Positions 36,483 through 49,900 of a stretch of DNA of 64,000 nt are shown here, in pieces. Source of the DNA: Cyprinodon diabolis (taxonomy: Eukaryota; Chordata; Actinopteri; Cyprinodontiformes; Cyprinodontidae); the NCBI GenBank assembly GCA_030533445.1, contig JARPUW010000330.1, positions 1 to 64,000 of the forward strand. Direction: 5' to 3'. The notes beneath the pieces are model-generated. The model saw only the letters and a list, made by a program, of their open reading frames with translations. It was not told the DNA's origin and made no database searches. A program made the position numbers and the translations under genes. Within the stretch, counting starts at the first letter, position 1; each line of letters begins with the position of its first letter.

Positions 36483-36836
36483 TTTTGGTTCCAAGCTTCA
36501 AAACAGAAGTTGAGGCCAAAACGCTCATTTCACAGTGTGATAATGCCATTTTGGCCTCTGGAGTTGTAACAGACAAACCATTAATGATACAGCCATGACC
36601 TTTTCTGGCAATCATCTAGAGCTGAAAACTAACAATATAAAGTAGATTTGAGCAGATGTTTTTGGTTCCAAGCTTCAAATCAGAAGTTGAGGCCAAAACG
36701 CTCATTTCACAGTGAGAAAATGCCATTTTGGCCTCTGGAGTTGTAACAGACAAACCATTAATGATACAGCCATGATCTTTTCTGACAATCATCTAGAGCT
36801 GAAAACTAACAATATAAAGTAGATTTGAGCAGATGT
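36306..36836 (+). repeat. Deletion junction J-Dc-A
   Basis: Dc (36,483; C117) is followed directly by A (36,660). In the 16-mer unit Dc is followed by E-Ft-I-F-D-F-F and only then A, so seven monomers (1,239 bp) are missing. This is the only Dc-to-A adjacency I found. Confidence 0.8.
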
Positions 36837-37013
36837 TTTTGGTTCCAAGCTTCAAATCAGAAGTTGAGGCCAAAACGCTCTTTTCACAGTGAGAAAAAGC
36901 AATTTTGGCCTCTGGAGTTGTAACAGACAAACCATTAATGATACAGCCATGATCTTTTCTGGCAATCATCTAGAGCTGAAAACTAACAATATAAAGCAGA
37001 TTTGAGCAGATGT

Positions 37014-38252
37014 TTTTGGTTCCAAGCTTCAAATCAGAAGTTGAGGCCAAAACGCTCTTTTTACACTGAGATAATGCCATTTTGGCCTCTGGAGTTGTAA
37101 CAGACAAACCATTAATGATACAGCCATGATCTTTTCTGGCAATCATCTAGAGCTGAAAACTAACAATATAAAGTAGATTTGAGCACATGTTTTTGGTTCC
37201 AAGCTTCAAATCAGAAGTTGAGGCCAAAACGCTCTTTTCACAGTGAGAAAATGCCATTTTGGCCTCTGGAGTTGTAACAGACAAACCATTAATGATACAG
37301 CCATGATCTTTTCTGGCAATCATCTAGAGCTGAAAACTAACAATATAAAGTAGATTTGAGCAGATGTTTTTGGTTCCAAGCTTCAAATCAGAAGTTGAGG
37401 CCAAAACGCTCATTTAACAGTGAGATAATGCCATTTTGGCCTCTGGAGTTGTAACAGACAAACCATTAATGATACAGCCATGATCTTTTCTGGCAATCAT
37501 CTAGAGCTGAAAACTAACAATATAAAGTAGATTTGAGCAGATGTTTTTGGTTCCAAGCTTCAAATCAGAAGTTGAGGCCAAAACGCTCTTTTCACAGTGA
37601 GAAAATGCCATTTTGGCCTCTGGAGTTGTAACAGACAAACCATTAATGATACAGCCATGATCTTTTCTGGCAATCATCTAGAGCTGAAAACTAACAATAT
37701 AAAGCAGATTTGAGCAGATGTTTTTGGTTCCAAGCTTCAAATCAGAAGTTGAGGCCAAAACGCTCTTTTTACACTGAGATAATGCCATTTTGGCCTCTGG
37801 AGTTGTAACAGACAAACCATTAATGATACAGCCATGATCTTTTCTGGCAATCATCTAGAGCTGAAAACTAACAATATAAAGTAGATTTGAGCACATGTTT
37901 TTGGTTCCAAGCTTCAAATCAGAAGTTGAGGCCAAAACGCTCTTTTCACAGTGAGAAAATGCCATTTTGGCCTCTGGAGTTGTAACAGACAAACCATTAA
38001 TGATACAGCCATGATCTTTTCTGGCAATCATCTAGAGCTGAAAACTAACAATATAAAGTAGATTTGAGCAGATGTTTTTGGTTCCAAGCTTCAAATCAGA
38101 AGTTGAGGCCAAAACGCTCATTTAACAGTGAGATAATGCCATTTTGGCCTCTGGAGTTGTAACAGACAAACCATTAATGATACAGCCATGATCTTTTCTG
38201 GCAATCATCTAGAGCTGAAAACTAACAATATAAAGTAGATTTGAGCAGATGT
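37014..38252 (+). repeat. 4-monomer HOR C'-F-E-Fg, C'-F-E
   Basis: One full and one three-monomer unit. The run ends at E (38,076), directly joined to M (38,253), the start of the second copy of the 26-monomer segment. Confidence 0.8.
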
Positions 38253-41200
38253 TTTTGGTTCCAAGCTTCAAAAATGAAGTTGAGGCCAAAACGCTCTTTT
38301 CACAGTGAGATAATGCCATTTTGGCCTCTGGGGTTGTAACAGACAAACCATTAATGATACAGCCATGATCTTTTCTGGCAATCATCTAGAGCTGAAAACT
38401 AACAATATAAAGTAGATTTGAGCAGATGTTTTTGGTTCCAAGCTTCAAAACAGAAGTTGAGGCCAAAACGCTCATTTCACAGTGTGATAATGCCATTTTG
38501 GCCTCTGGAGTTGTAACAGACAAACCATTAATGATACAGCCATGACCTTTTCTGGCAATCATCTAGAGCTGAAAACTAACAATATAAAGTAGATTTGAGC
38601 AGATGTTTTTGGTTCCAAGCTTCAAATCAGAAGTTGAGGCCAAAACGCTCATTTAACAGTGAGATAATGCCATTTTGGCCTCTGGAGTTGTAACAGACAA
38701 ACCATTAATGATACAGCCATGATCTTTTCTGGCAATCATCTAGAGCTGAAAACTAACAATATAAAGTAGATTTGAGCAGATGTTTTTGGTTCCAAGCTTC
38801 AAATCAGAAGTTGAGGCCAAAACGCTCTTTTCACAGTGAGAAAATGCCATTTTGGCCTCTGGAGTTGTAACAGACAAACCATTAATGATACAGCCATGAT
38901 CTTTTCTGGCAATCATCTAGAGCTGAAAACTAACAATATAAAGTAGTTTTGAGCAGATGTTTTTGGTTCCAAGCTTCAAATCAGAAGTTGAGGCCAAAAC
39001 GCTCTTTTCACAGTGAGATAATGCCATTTTGGCCTCTGGAGTTGTAACAGACAAACCATTAATGATACAGCCATGATCTTTTCTGGCAATCATCTAGAGC
39101 TGAAAACTAACAATATAAAGTAGATTTGAGCAGATGTTTTTGGTTCCAAGCTTCAAATCAGAAGTTGAGGCCAAAACGCTCTTTTCACAGTGAGAAAATG
39201 CCATTTTGGCCTCTGGAGTTGTAACAGACAAACCATTAATGATACAGCCATGATCTTTTCTGGCAATCATCTAGAGCTGAAAACTAACAATATAAAGTAG
39301 ATTTGAGCAGATGTTTTTGGTTCCAAGCTTCAAAACAGAAGTTGAGGCCAAAACGCTCATTTCACAGTGTGATAATGCCATTTTGGCCTCTGGAGTTGTA
39401 ACAGACAAACCATTAATGATACAGCCATGATCTTTTCTGGCAATCATCTAGAGCTGAAAACTAACAATATAAAGTAGATTTGAGCAGATGTTTTTGGTTC
39501 CAAGCTTCAAATCAGAAGTTGAGGCCAAAACGCTCTTTTCACAGTGAGAAAATGCCATTTTGGCCTCTGGAGTTGTAACAGACAAACCATTAATGATACA
39601 GCCATGATCTTTTCTGGCAATCATCTAGAGCTGAAAACTAACAATATAAAGTAGATTTGAGCAGATGTTTTTGGTTCCAAGCTTCAAATCAGAAGTTGAG
39701 GCCAAAACGCTCTTTTCACAGTGAGAAAATGCCATTTTGGCCTCTGGAGTTGTAACAGACAAACCATTAATGATACAGCCATGATCTTTTCTGGCAATCA
39801 TCTAGAGCTGAAAACTAACAATATAAAGTAGATTTGAGCAGATGTTTTTGGTTCCAAGCTTCAAATCAGAAGTTGAGGCCAAAACGCTCATTTCACAGTG
39901 AGAAAATGCCATTTTGGCCTCTGGAGTTGTAACAGACAAACCATTAATGATACAGCCATGATCTTTTCTGACAATCATCTAGAGCTGAAAACTAACAATA
40001 TAAAGTAGATTTGAGCAGATGTTTTTGGTTCCAAGCTTCAAATCAGAAGTTGAGGCCAAAACGCTCTTTTCACAGTGAGAAAAAGCAATTTTGGCCTCTG
40101 GAGTTGTAACAGACAAACCATTAATGATACAGCCATGATCTTTTCTGGCAATCATCTAGAGCTGAAAACTAACAATATAAAGTAGTTTTGAGCAGATGTT
40201 TTTGGTTCCAAGCTTCAAATCAGAAGTTGAGGCCAAAACGCTCTTTTCACAGTGAGATAATGCCATTTTGGCCTCTGGAGTTGTAACAGACAAACCATTA
40301 ATGATACAGCCATGATCTTTTCTGGCAATCATCTAGAGCTGAAAACTAACAATATAAAGTAGATTTGAGCAGATGTTTTTGGTTCCAAGCTTCAAATCAG
40401 AAGTTGAGGCCAAAACGCTCTTTTCACAGTGAGAAAATGCCATTTTGGCCTCTGGAGTTGTAACAGACAAACCATTAATGATACAGCCATGATCTTTTCT
40501 GGCAATCATCTAGAGCTGAAAACTAACAATATAAAGTAGATTTGAGCAGATGTTTTTGGTTCCAAGCTTCAAAACAGAAGTTGAGGCCAAAACGCTCATT
40601 TCACAGTGTGATAATGCCATTTTGGCCTCTGGAGTTGTAACAGACAAACCATTAATGATACAGCCATGATCTTTTCTGGCAATCATCTAGAGCTGAAAAC
40701 TAACAATATAAAGTAGATTTGAGCAGATGTTTTTGGTTCCAAGCTTCAAATCAGAAGTTGAGGCCAAAACGCTCTTTTCACAGTGAGAAAATGCCATTTT
40801 GGCCTCTGGAGTTGTAACAGACAAACCATTAATGATACAGCCATGATCTTTTCTGGCAATCATCTAGAGCTGAAAACTAACAATATAAAGTAGATTTGAG
40901 CAGATGTTTTTGGTTCCAAGCTTCAAATCAGAAGTTGAGGCCAAAACGCTCTTTTCACAGTGAGAAAATGCCATTTTGGCCTCTGGAGTTGTAACAGACA
41001 AACCATTAATGATACAGCCATGATCTTTTCTGGCAATCATCTAGAGCTGAAAACTAACAATATAAAGTAGATTTGAGCAGATGTTTTTGGTTCCAAGCTT
41101 CAAATCAGAAGTTGAGGCCAAAACGCTCATTTCACAGTGAGAAAATGCCATTTTGGCCTCTGGAGTTGTAACAGACAAACCATTAATGATACAGCCATGA

Positions 41201-42874
41201 TCTTTTCTGACAATCATCTAGAGCTGAAAACTAACAATATAAAGTAGATTTGAGCAGATGTTTTTGGTTCCAAGCTTCAAATCAGAAGTTGAGGCCAAAA
41301 CGCTCTTTTCACAGTGAGAAAAAGCAATTTTGGCCTCTGGAGTTGTAACAGACAAACCATTAATGATACAGCCATGATCTTTTCTGGCAATCATCTAGAG
41401 CTGAAAACTAACAATATAAAGCAGATTTGAGCAGATGTTTTTGGTTCCAAGCTTCAAATCAGAAGTTGAGGCCAAAACGCTCTTTTTACACTGAGATAAT
41501 GCCATTTTGGCCTCTGGAGTTGTAACAGACAAACCATTAATGATACAGCCATGATCTTTTCTGGCAATCATCTAGAGCTGAAAACTAACAATATAAAGTA
41601 GATTTGAGCACATGTTTTTGGTTCCAAGCTTCAAATCAGAAGTTGAGGCCAAAACGCTCTTTTCACAGTGAGAAAATGCCATTTTGGCCTCTGGAGTTGT
41701 AACAGACAAACCATTAATGATACAGCCATGATCTTTTCTGGCAATCATCTAGAGCTGAAAACTAACAATATAAAGTAGATTTGAGCAGATGTTTTTGGTT
41801 CCAAGCTTCAAATCAGAAGTTGAGGCCAAAACGCTCATTTAACAGTGAGATAATGCCATTTTGGCCTCTGGAGTTGTAACAGACAAACCATTAATGATAC
41901 AGCCATGATCTTTTCTGGCAATCATCTAGAGCTGAAAACTAACAATATAAAGTAGATTTGAGCAGATGTTTTTGGTTCCAAGCTTCAAATCAGAAGTTGA
42001 GGCCAAAACGCTCTTTTCACAGTGAGAAAATGCCATTTTGGCCTCTGGAGTTGTAACAGACAAACCATTAATGATACAGCCATGATCTTTTCTGGCAATC
42101 ATCTAGAGCTGAAAACTAACAATATAAAGCAGATTTGAGCAGATGTTTTTGGTTCCAAGCTTCAAATCAGAAGTTGAGGCCAAAACGCTCTTTTTACACT
42201 GAGATAATGCCATTTTGGCCTCTGGAGTTGTAACAGACAAACCATTAATGATACAGCCATGATCTTTTCTGGCAATCATCTAGAGCTGAAAACTAACAAT
42301 ATAAAGTAGATTTGAGCAGATGTTTTTGGTTCCAAGCTTCAAATCAGAAGTTGAGGCCAAAACGCTCTTTTCACAGTGAGAAAATGCCATTTTGGCCTCT
42401 GGAGTTGTAACAGACAAACCATTAATGATACAGCCATGATCTTTTCTGGCAATCATCTAGAGCTGAAAACTAACAATATAAAGTAGATTTGAGCAGATGT
42501 TTTTGGTTCCAAGCTTCAAATCAGAAGTTGAGGCCAAAACGCTCATTTAACAGTGAGATAATGCCATTTTGGCCTCTGGAGTTGTAACAGACAAACCATT
42601 AATGATACAGCCATGATCTTTTCTGGCAATCATCTAGAGCTGAAAACTAACAATATAAAGTAGATTTGAGCAGATGTTTTTGGTTCCAAGCTTCAAATCA
42701 GAAGTTGAGGCCAAAACGCTCTTTTCACAGTGAGAAAATGCCATTTTGGCCTCTGGAGTTGTAACAGACAAACCATTAATGATACAGCCATGATCTTTTC
42801 TGGCAATCATCTAGAGCTGAAAACTAACAATATAAAGTAGATTTGAGCAGATGTTTTTGGTTCCAAGCTTCAAA
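38125..42874 (+). repeat. 26-monomer dispersed duplication, copy 2
   Basis: Counterpart of 24,319-29,068. On the left, E (38,076) leads directly into M (38,253), whereas copy 1 has I before M. On the right, D (42,855) replaces A (29,049). These flanks mark the edges of the shared segment. Confidence 0.85.
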
Positions 42875-45800
42875 ACAGAAGTTGAGGCCAAAACGCTCAT
42901 TTCACAGTGTGATAATGCCATTTTGGCCTCTGGAGTTGTAACAGACAAACCATTAATGATACAGCCATGATCTTTTCTGGCAATCATCTAGAGCTGAAAA
43001 CTAACAATATAAAGTAGATTTGAGCAGATGTTTTTGGTTCCAAGCTTCAAATCAGAAGTTGAGGCCAAAACGCTCTTTTCACAGTGAGAAAATGCCATTT
43101 TGGCCTCTGGAGTTGTAACAGACAAACCATTAATGATACAGCCATGATCTTTTCTGGCAATCATCTAGAGCTGAAAACTAACAATATAAAGTAGATTTGA
43201 GCAGATGTTTTTGGTTCCAAGCTTCAAATCAGAAGTTGAGGCCAAAACGCTCTTTTCACAGTGAGAAAATGCCATTTTGGCCTCTGGAGTTGTAACAGAC
43301 AAACCATTAATGATACAGCCATGATCTTTTCTGGCAATCATCTAGAGCTGAAAACTAACAATATAAAGTAGATTTGAGCAGATGTTTTTGGTTCCAAGCT
43401 TCAAATCAGAAGTTGAGGCCAAAACGCTCATTTCACAGTGAGAAAATGCCATTTTGGCCTCTGGAGTTGTAACAGACAAACCATTAATGATACAGCCATG
43501 ATCTTTTCTGACAATCATCTAGAGCTGAAAACTAACAATATAAAGTAGATTTGAGCAGATGTTTTTGGTTCCAAGCTTCAAATCAGAAGTTGAGGCCAAA
43601 ACGCTCTTTTCACAGTGAGAAAAAGCAATTTTGGCCTCTGGAGTTGTAACAGACAAACCATTAATGATACAGCCATGATCTTTTCTGGCAATCATCTAGA
43701 GCTGAAAACTAACAATATAAAGTAGTTTTGAGCAGATGTTTTTGGTTCCAAGCTTCAAATCAGAAGTTGAGGCCAAAACGCTCTTTTCACAGTGAGATAA
43801 TGCCATTTTGGCCTCTGGAGTTGTAACAGACAAACCATTAATGATACAGCCATGATCTTTTCTGGCAATCATCTAGAGCTGAAAACTAACAATATAAAGT
43901 AGATTTGAGCAGATGTTTTTGGTTCCAAGCTTCAAATCAGAAGTTGAGGCCAAAACGCTCTTTTCACAGTGAGAAAATGCCATTTTGGCCTCTGGAGTTG
44001 TAACAGACAAACCATTAATGATACAGCCATGATCTTTTCTGGCAATCATCTAGAGCTGAAAACTAACAATATAAAGTAGATTTGAGCAGATGTTTTTGGT
44101 TCCAAGCTTCAAAACAGAAGTTGAGGCCAAAACGCTCATTTCACAGTGTGATAATGCCATTTTGGCCTCTGGAGTTGTAACAGACAAACCATTAATGATA
44201 CAGCCATGATCTTTTCTGGCAATCATCTAGAGCTGAAAACTAACAATATAAAGTAGATTTGAGCAGATGTTTTTGGTTCCAAGCTTCAAATCAGAAGTTG
44301 AGGCCAAAACGCTCTTTTCACAGTGAGAAAATGCCATTTTGGCCTCTGGAGTTGTAACAGACAAACCATTAATGATACAGCCATGATCTTTTCTGGCAAT
44401 CATCTAGAGCTGAAAACTAACAATATAAAGTAGATTTGAGCAGATGTTTTTGGTTCCAAGCTTCAAATCAGAAGTTGAGGCCAAAACGCTCTTTTCACAG
44501 TGAGAAAATGCCATTTTGGCCTCTGGAGTTGTAACAGACAAACCATTAATGATACAGCCATGATCTTTTCTGGCAATCATCTAGAGCTGAAAACTAACAA
44601 TATAAAGTAGATTTGAGCAGATGTTTTTGGTTCCAAGCTTCAAATCAGAAGTTGAGGCCAAAACGCTCATTTCACAGTGAGAAAATGCCATTTTGGCCTC
44701 TGGAGTTGTAACAGACAAACCATTAATGATACAGCCATGATCTTTTCTGACAATCATCTAGAGCTGAAAACTAACAATATAAAGTAGATTTGAGCAGATG
44801 TTTTTGGTTCCAAGCTTCAAATCAGAAGTTGAGGCCAAAACGCTCTTTTCACAGTGAGAAAAAGCAATTTTGGCCTCTGGAGTTGTAACAGACAAACCAT
44901 TAATGATACAGCCATGATCTTTTCTGGCAATCATCTAGAGCTGAAAACTAACAATATAAAGTAGTTTTGAGCAGATGTTTTTGGTTCCAAGCTTCAAATC
45001 AGAAGTTGAGGCCAAAACGCTCTTTTCACAGTGAGATAATGCCATTTTGGCCTCTGGAGTTGTAACAGACAAACCATTAATGATACAGCCATGATCTTTT
45101 CTGGCAATCATCTAGAGCTGAAAACTAACAATATAAAGTAGATTTGAGCAGATGTTTTTGGTTCCAAGCTTCAAATCAGAAGTTGAGGCCAAAACGCTCT
45201 TTTCACAGTGAGAAAATGCCATTTTGGCCTCTGGAGTTGTAACAGACAAACCATTAATGATACAGCCATGATCTTTTCTGGCAATCATCTAGAGCTGAAA
45301 ACTAACAATATAAAGTAGATTTGAGCAGATGTTTTTGGTTCCAAGCTTCAAAACAGAAGTTGAGGCCAAAACGCTCATTTCACAGTGTGATAATGCCATT
45401 TTGGCCTCTGGAGTTGTAACAGACAAACCATTAATGATACAGCCATGATCTTTTCTGGCAATCATCTAGAGCTGAAAACTAACAATATAAAGTAGATTTG
45501 AGCAGATGTTTTTGGTTCCAAGCTTCAAATCAGAAGTTGAGGCCAAAACGCTCTTTTCACAGTGAGAAAATGCCATTTTGGCCTCTGGAGTTGTAACAGA
45601 CAAACCATTAATGATACAGCCATGATCTTTTCTGGCAATCATCTAGAGCTGAAAACTAACAATATAAAGTAGATTTGAGCAGATGTTTTTGGTTCCAAGC
45701 TTCAAATCAGAAGTTGAGGCCAAAACGCTCTTTTCACAGTGAGAAAATGCCATTTTGGCCTCTGGAGTTGTAACAGACAAACCATTAATGATACAGCCAT

Positions 45801-46217
45801 GATCTTTTCTGGCAATCATCTAGAGCTGAAAACTAACAATATAAAGTAGATTTGAGCAGATGTTTTTGGTTCCAAGCTTCAAATCAGAAGTTGAGGCCAA
45901 AACGCTCATTTCACAGTGAGAAAATGCCATTTTGGCCTCTGGAGTTGTAACAGACAAACCATTAATGATACAGCCATGATCTTTTCTGACAATCATCTAG
46001 AGCTGAAAACTAACAATATAAAGTAGATTTGAGCAGATGTTTTTGGTTCCAAGCTTCAAATCAGAAGTTGAGGCCAAAACGCTCTTTTCACAGTGAGAAA
46101 AAGCAATTTTGGCCTCTGGAGTTGTAACAGACAAACCATTAATGATACAGCCATGATCTTTTCTGGCAATCATCTAGAGCTGAAAACTAACAATATAAAG
46201 CAGATTTGAGCAGATGT
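42678..46217 (+). repeat. 7-monomer HOR F-D-F-F-A-B'-I (1,239 bp), three tandem units
   Basis: Units start at 42,678, 43,917 and 45,156. The first two are F-D-F-F-A-B't-I. The third is F-D-F-F-A-B'g and then moves into C' at 46,218 instead of I. The same seven-monomer string occurs singly at about 8.2, 19.0, 26.4, 29.4, 34.2, 40.2, 51.4 and 56.5 kb, so this is a basic module that expanded locally here. Confidence 0.87.
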
Positions 46218-46925
46218 TTTTGGTTCCAAGCTTCAAATCAGAAGTTGAGGCCAAAACGCTCTTTTTACACTGAGATAATGCCATTTTGGCCTCTGGAGTT
46301 GTAACAGACAAACCATTAATGATACAGCCATGATCTTTTCTGGCAATCATCTAGAGCTGAAAACTAACAATATAAAGTAGATTTGAGCACATGTTTTTGG
46401 TTCCAAGCTTCAAATCAGAAGTTGAGGCCAAAACGCTCTTTTCACAGTGAGAAAATGCCATTTTGGCCTCTGGAGTTGTAACAGACAAACCATTAATGAT
46501 ACAGCCATGATCTTTTCTGGCAATCATCTAGAGCTGAAAACTAACAATATAAAGTAGATTTGAGCAGATGTTTTTGGTTCCAAGCTTCAAATCAGAAGTT
46601 GAGGCCAAAACGCTCATTTAACAGTGAGATAATGCCATTTTGGCCTCTGGAGTTGTAACAGACAAACCATTAATGATACAGCCATGATCTTTTCTGGCAA
46701 TCATCTAGAGCTGAAAACTAACAATATAAAGTAGATTTGAGCAGATGTTTTTGGTTCCAAGCTTCAAATCAGAAGTTGAGGCCAAAACGCTCTTTTCACA
46801 GTGAGAAAATGCCATTTTGGCCTCTGGAGTTGTAACAGACAAACCATTAATGATACAGCCATGATCTTTTCTGGCAATCATCTAGAGCTGAAAACTAACA
46901 ATATAAAGCAGATTTGAGCAGATGT

Positions 46926-49900
46926 TTTTGGTTCCAAGCTTCAAATCAGAAGTTGAGGCCAAAACGCTCTTTTTACACTGAGATAATGCCATTTTGGCCT
47001 CTGGAGTTGTAACAGACAAACCATTAATGATACAGCCATGATCTTTTCTGGCAATCATCTAGAGCTGAAAACTAACAATATAAAGTAGATTTGAGCACAT
47101 GTTTTTGGTTCCAAGCTTCAAATCAGAAGTTGAGGCCAAAACGCTCTTTTCACAGTGAGAAAATGCCATTTTGGCCTCTGGAGTTGTAACAGACAAACCA
47201 TTAATGATACAGCCATGATCTTTTCTGGCAATCATCTAGAGCTGAAAACTAACAATATAAAGTAGATTTGAGCAGATGTTTTTGGTTCCAAGCTTCAAAT
47301 CAGAAGTTGAGGCCAAAACGCTCATTTAACAGTGAGATAATGCCATTTTGGCCTCTGGAGTTGTAACAGACAAACCATTAATGATACAGCCATGATCTTT
47401 TCTGGCAATCATCTAGAGCTGAAAACTAACAATATAAAGTAGATTTGAGCAGATGTTTTTGGTTCCAAGCTTCAAATCAGAAGTTGAGGCCAAAACGCTC
47501 TTTTCACAGTGAGAAAATGCCATTTTGGCCTCTGGAGTTGTAACAGACAAACCATTAATGATACAGCCATGATCTTTTCTGGCAATCATCTAGAGCTGAA
47601 AACTAACAATATAAAGTAGATTTGAGCAGATGTTTTTGGTTCCAAGCTTCAAAACAGAAGTTGAGGCCAAAACGCTCTTTTCACAGTGAGAAAATGCCAT
47701 TTTGGCCTCTGGAGTTGTAACAGACAAACCATTAATGATACAGCCATGATCTTTTCTGGCAATCATCTAGAGCTGAAAACTAACAATATAAAGTAGATTT
47801 GAGCAGATGTTTTTGGTTCCAAGCTTCAAATCAGAAGTTGAGGCCAAAACGCTCTTTTCACAGTGAGAAAATGCCATTTTGGCCTCTGGAGTTGTAACAG
47901 ACAAACCATTAATGATACAGCCATGATCTTTTCTGGCAATCATCTAGAGCTGAAAACTAACAATATAAAGTAGATTTGAGCAGATGTTTTTGGTTCCAAG
48001 CTTCAAATCAGAAGTTGAGGCCAAAACGCTCTTTTCACAGTGAGAAAATGCCATTTTGGCCTCTGGAGTTGTAACAGACAAACCATTAATGATACAGCCA
48101 TGATCTTTTCTGGCAATCATCTAGAGCTGAAAACTAACAACATAAAGTAGATTTGAGCAGATGTTTTTGGTTCAAAGCTTCAAATCAGAAGTTGAGGCCA
48201 AAACGCTCATTTCACAGTGAGAAAATGCCATTTTGGCCTCTGGAGTTGTAACAGACAAACCATTAATGATACAGCCATGATCTTTTCTGACAATCATCTA
48301 GAGCTGAAAACTAACAATATAAAGTAGATTTGAGCAGATGTTTTTGGTTCCAAGCTTCAAATCAGAAGTTGAGGCCAAAACGCTCTTTTCACAGTGAGAA
48401 AAAGCCATTTTGGCCTCTGGAGTTGTAACAGACAAACCATTAATGATACAGCCATGATCTTTTCTGGCAATCATCTAGAGCTGAAAACTAACAATATAAA
48501 GCAGATTTGAGCAGATGTTTTTGGTTCCAAGCTTCAAATCAGAAGTTGAGGCCAAAACGCTCTTTTTACACTGAGATAATGCCATTTTGGCCTCTGGAGT
48601 TGTAACAGACAAACCATTAATGATACAGCCATGATCTTTTCTGGCAATCATCTAGAGCTGAAAACTAACAATATAAAGTAGATTTGAGCAGATGTTTTTG
48701 GTTCCAAGCTTCAAAACAGAAGTTGAGGCCAAAACGCTCATTTCACAGTGTGATAATGCCATTTTGGCCTCTGGAGTTGTAACAGACAAACCATTAATGA
48801 TACAGCCATGATCTTTTCTGGCAATCATCTAGAGCTTAACACTAACAATATAAAGTAGATTTGAGCAGATGTTTTTGGTTCCAAGCTTCAAATCAGAAGT
48901 TGAGGCCAAAACGCTCATTTAACAGTGAGATAATGCCATTTTGGCCTCTGGAGTTGTAACAGACAAACCATTAATGATACAGCCATGATCTTTTCTGGCA
49001 ATCATCTAGAGCTGAAAACTAACAATATAAAGTAGATTTGAGCAGATGTTTTTGGTTCCAAGCTTCAAATCAGAAGTTGAGGCCAAAACGCTCTTTTCAC
49101 AGTGAGAAAATGCCATTTTGGCCTCTGGAGTTGTAACAGACAAACCATTAATGATACAGCCATGATCTTTTCTGGCAATCATCTAGAGCTGAAAACTAAC
49201 AATATAAAGTAGTTTTGAGCAGATGTTTTTGGTTCCAAGCTTCAAATCAGAAGTTGAGGCCAAAACGCTCTTTTCACAGTGAGATAATGCCATTTTGGCC
49301 TCTGGAGTTGTAACAGACAAACCATTAATGATACAGCCATGATCTTTTCTGGCAATCATCTAGAGCTGAAAACTAACAATATAAAGTAGATTTGAGCAGA
49401 TGTTTTTGGTTCCAAGCTTCAAAAATGAAGTTGAGGCCAAAACGCTCTTTTCACAGTGAGATAATGCCATTTTGGCCTCTGGGGTTGTAACAGACAAACC
49501 ATTAATGATACAGCCATGATCTTTTCTGGCAATCATCTAGAGCTGAAAACTAACAATATAAAGTAGATTTGAGCAGATGTTTTTGGTTCCAAGCTTCAAA
49601 ACAGAAGTTGAGGCCAAAACGCTCATTTCACAGTGTGATAATGCCATTTTGGCCTCTGGAGTTGTAACAGACAAACCATTAATGATACAGCCATGACCTT
49701 TTCTGGCAATCATCTAGAGCTGAAAACTAACAATATAAAGTAGATTTGAGCAGATGTTTTTGGTTCCAAGCTTCAAATCAGAAGTTGAGGCCAAAACGCT
49801 CATTTAACAGTGAGATAATGCCATTTTGGCCTCTGGAGTTGTAACAGACAAACCATTAATGATACAGCCATGATCTTTTCTGGCAATCATCTAGAGCTGA

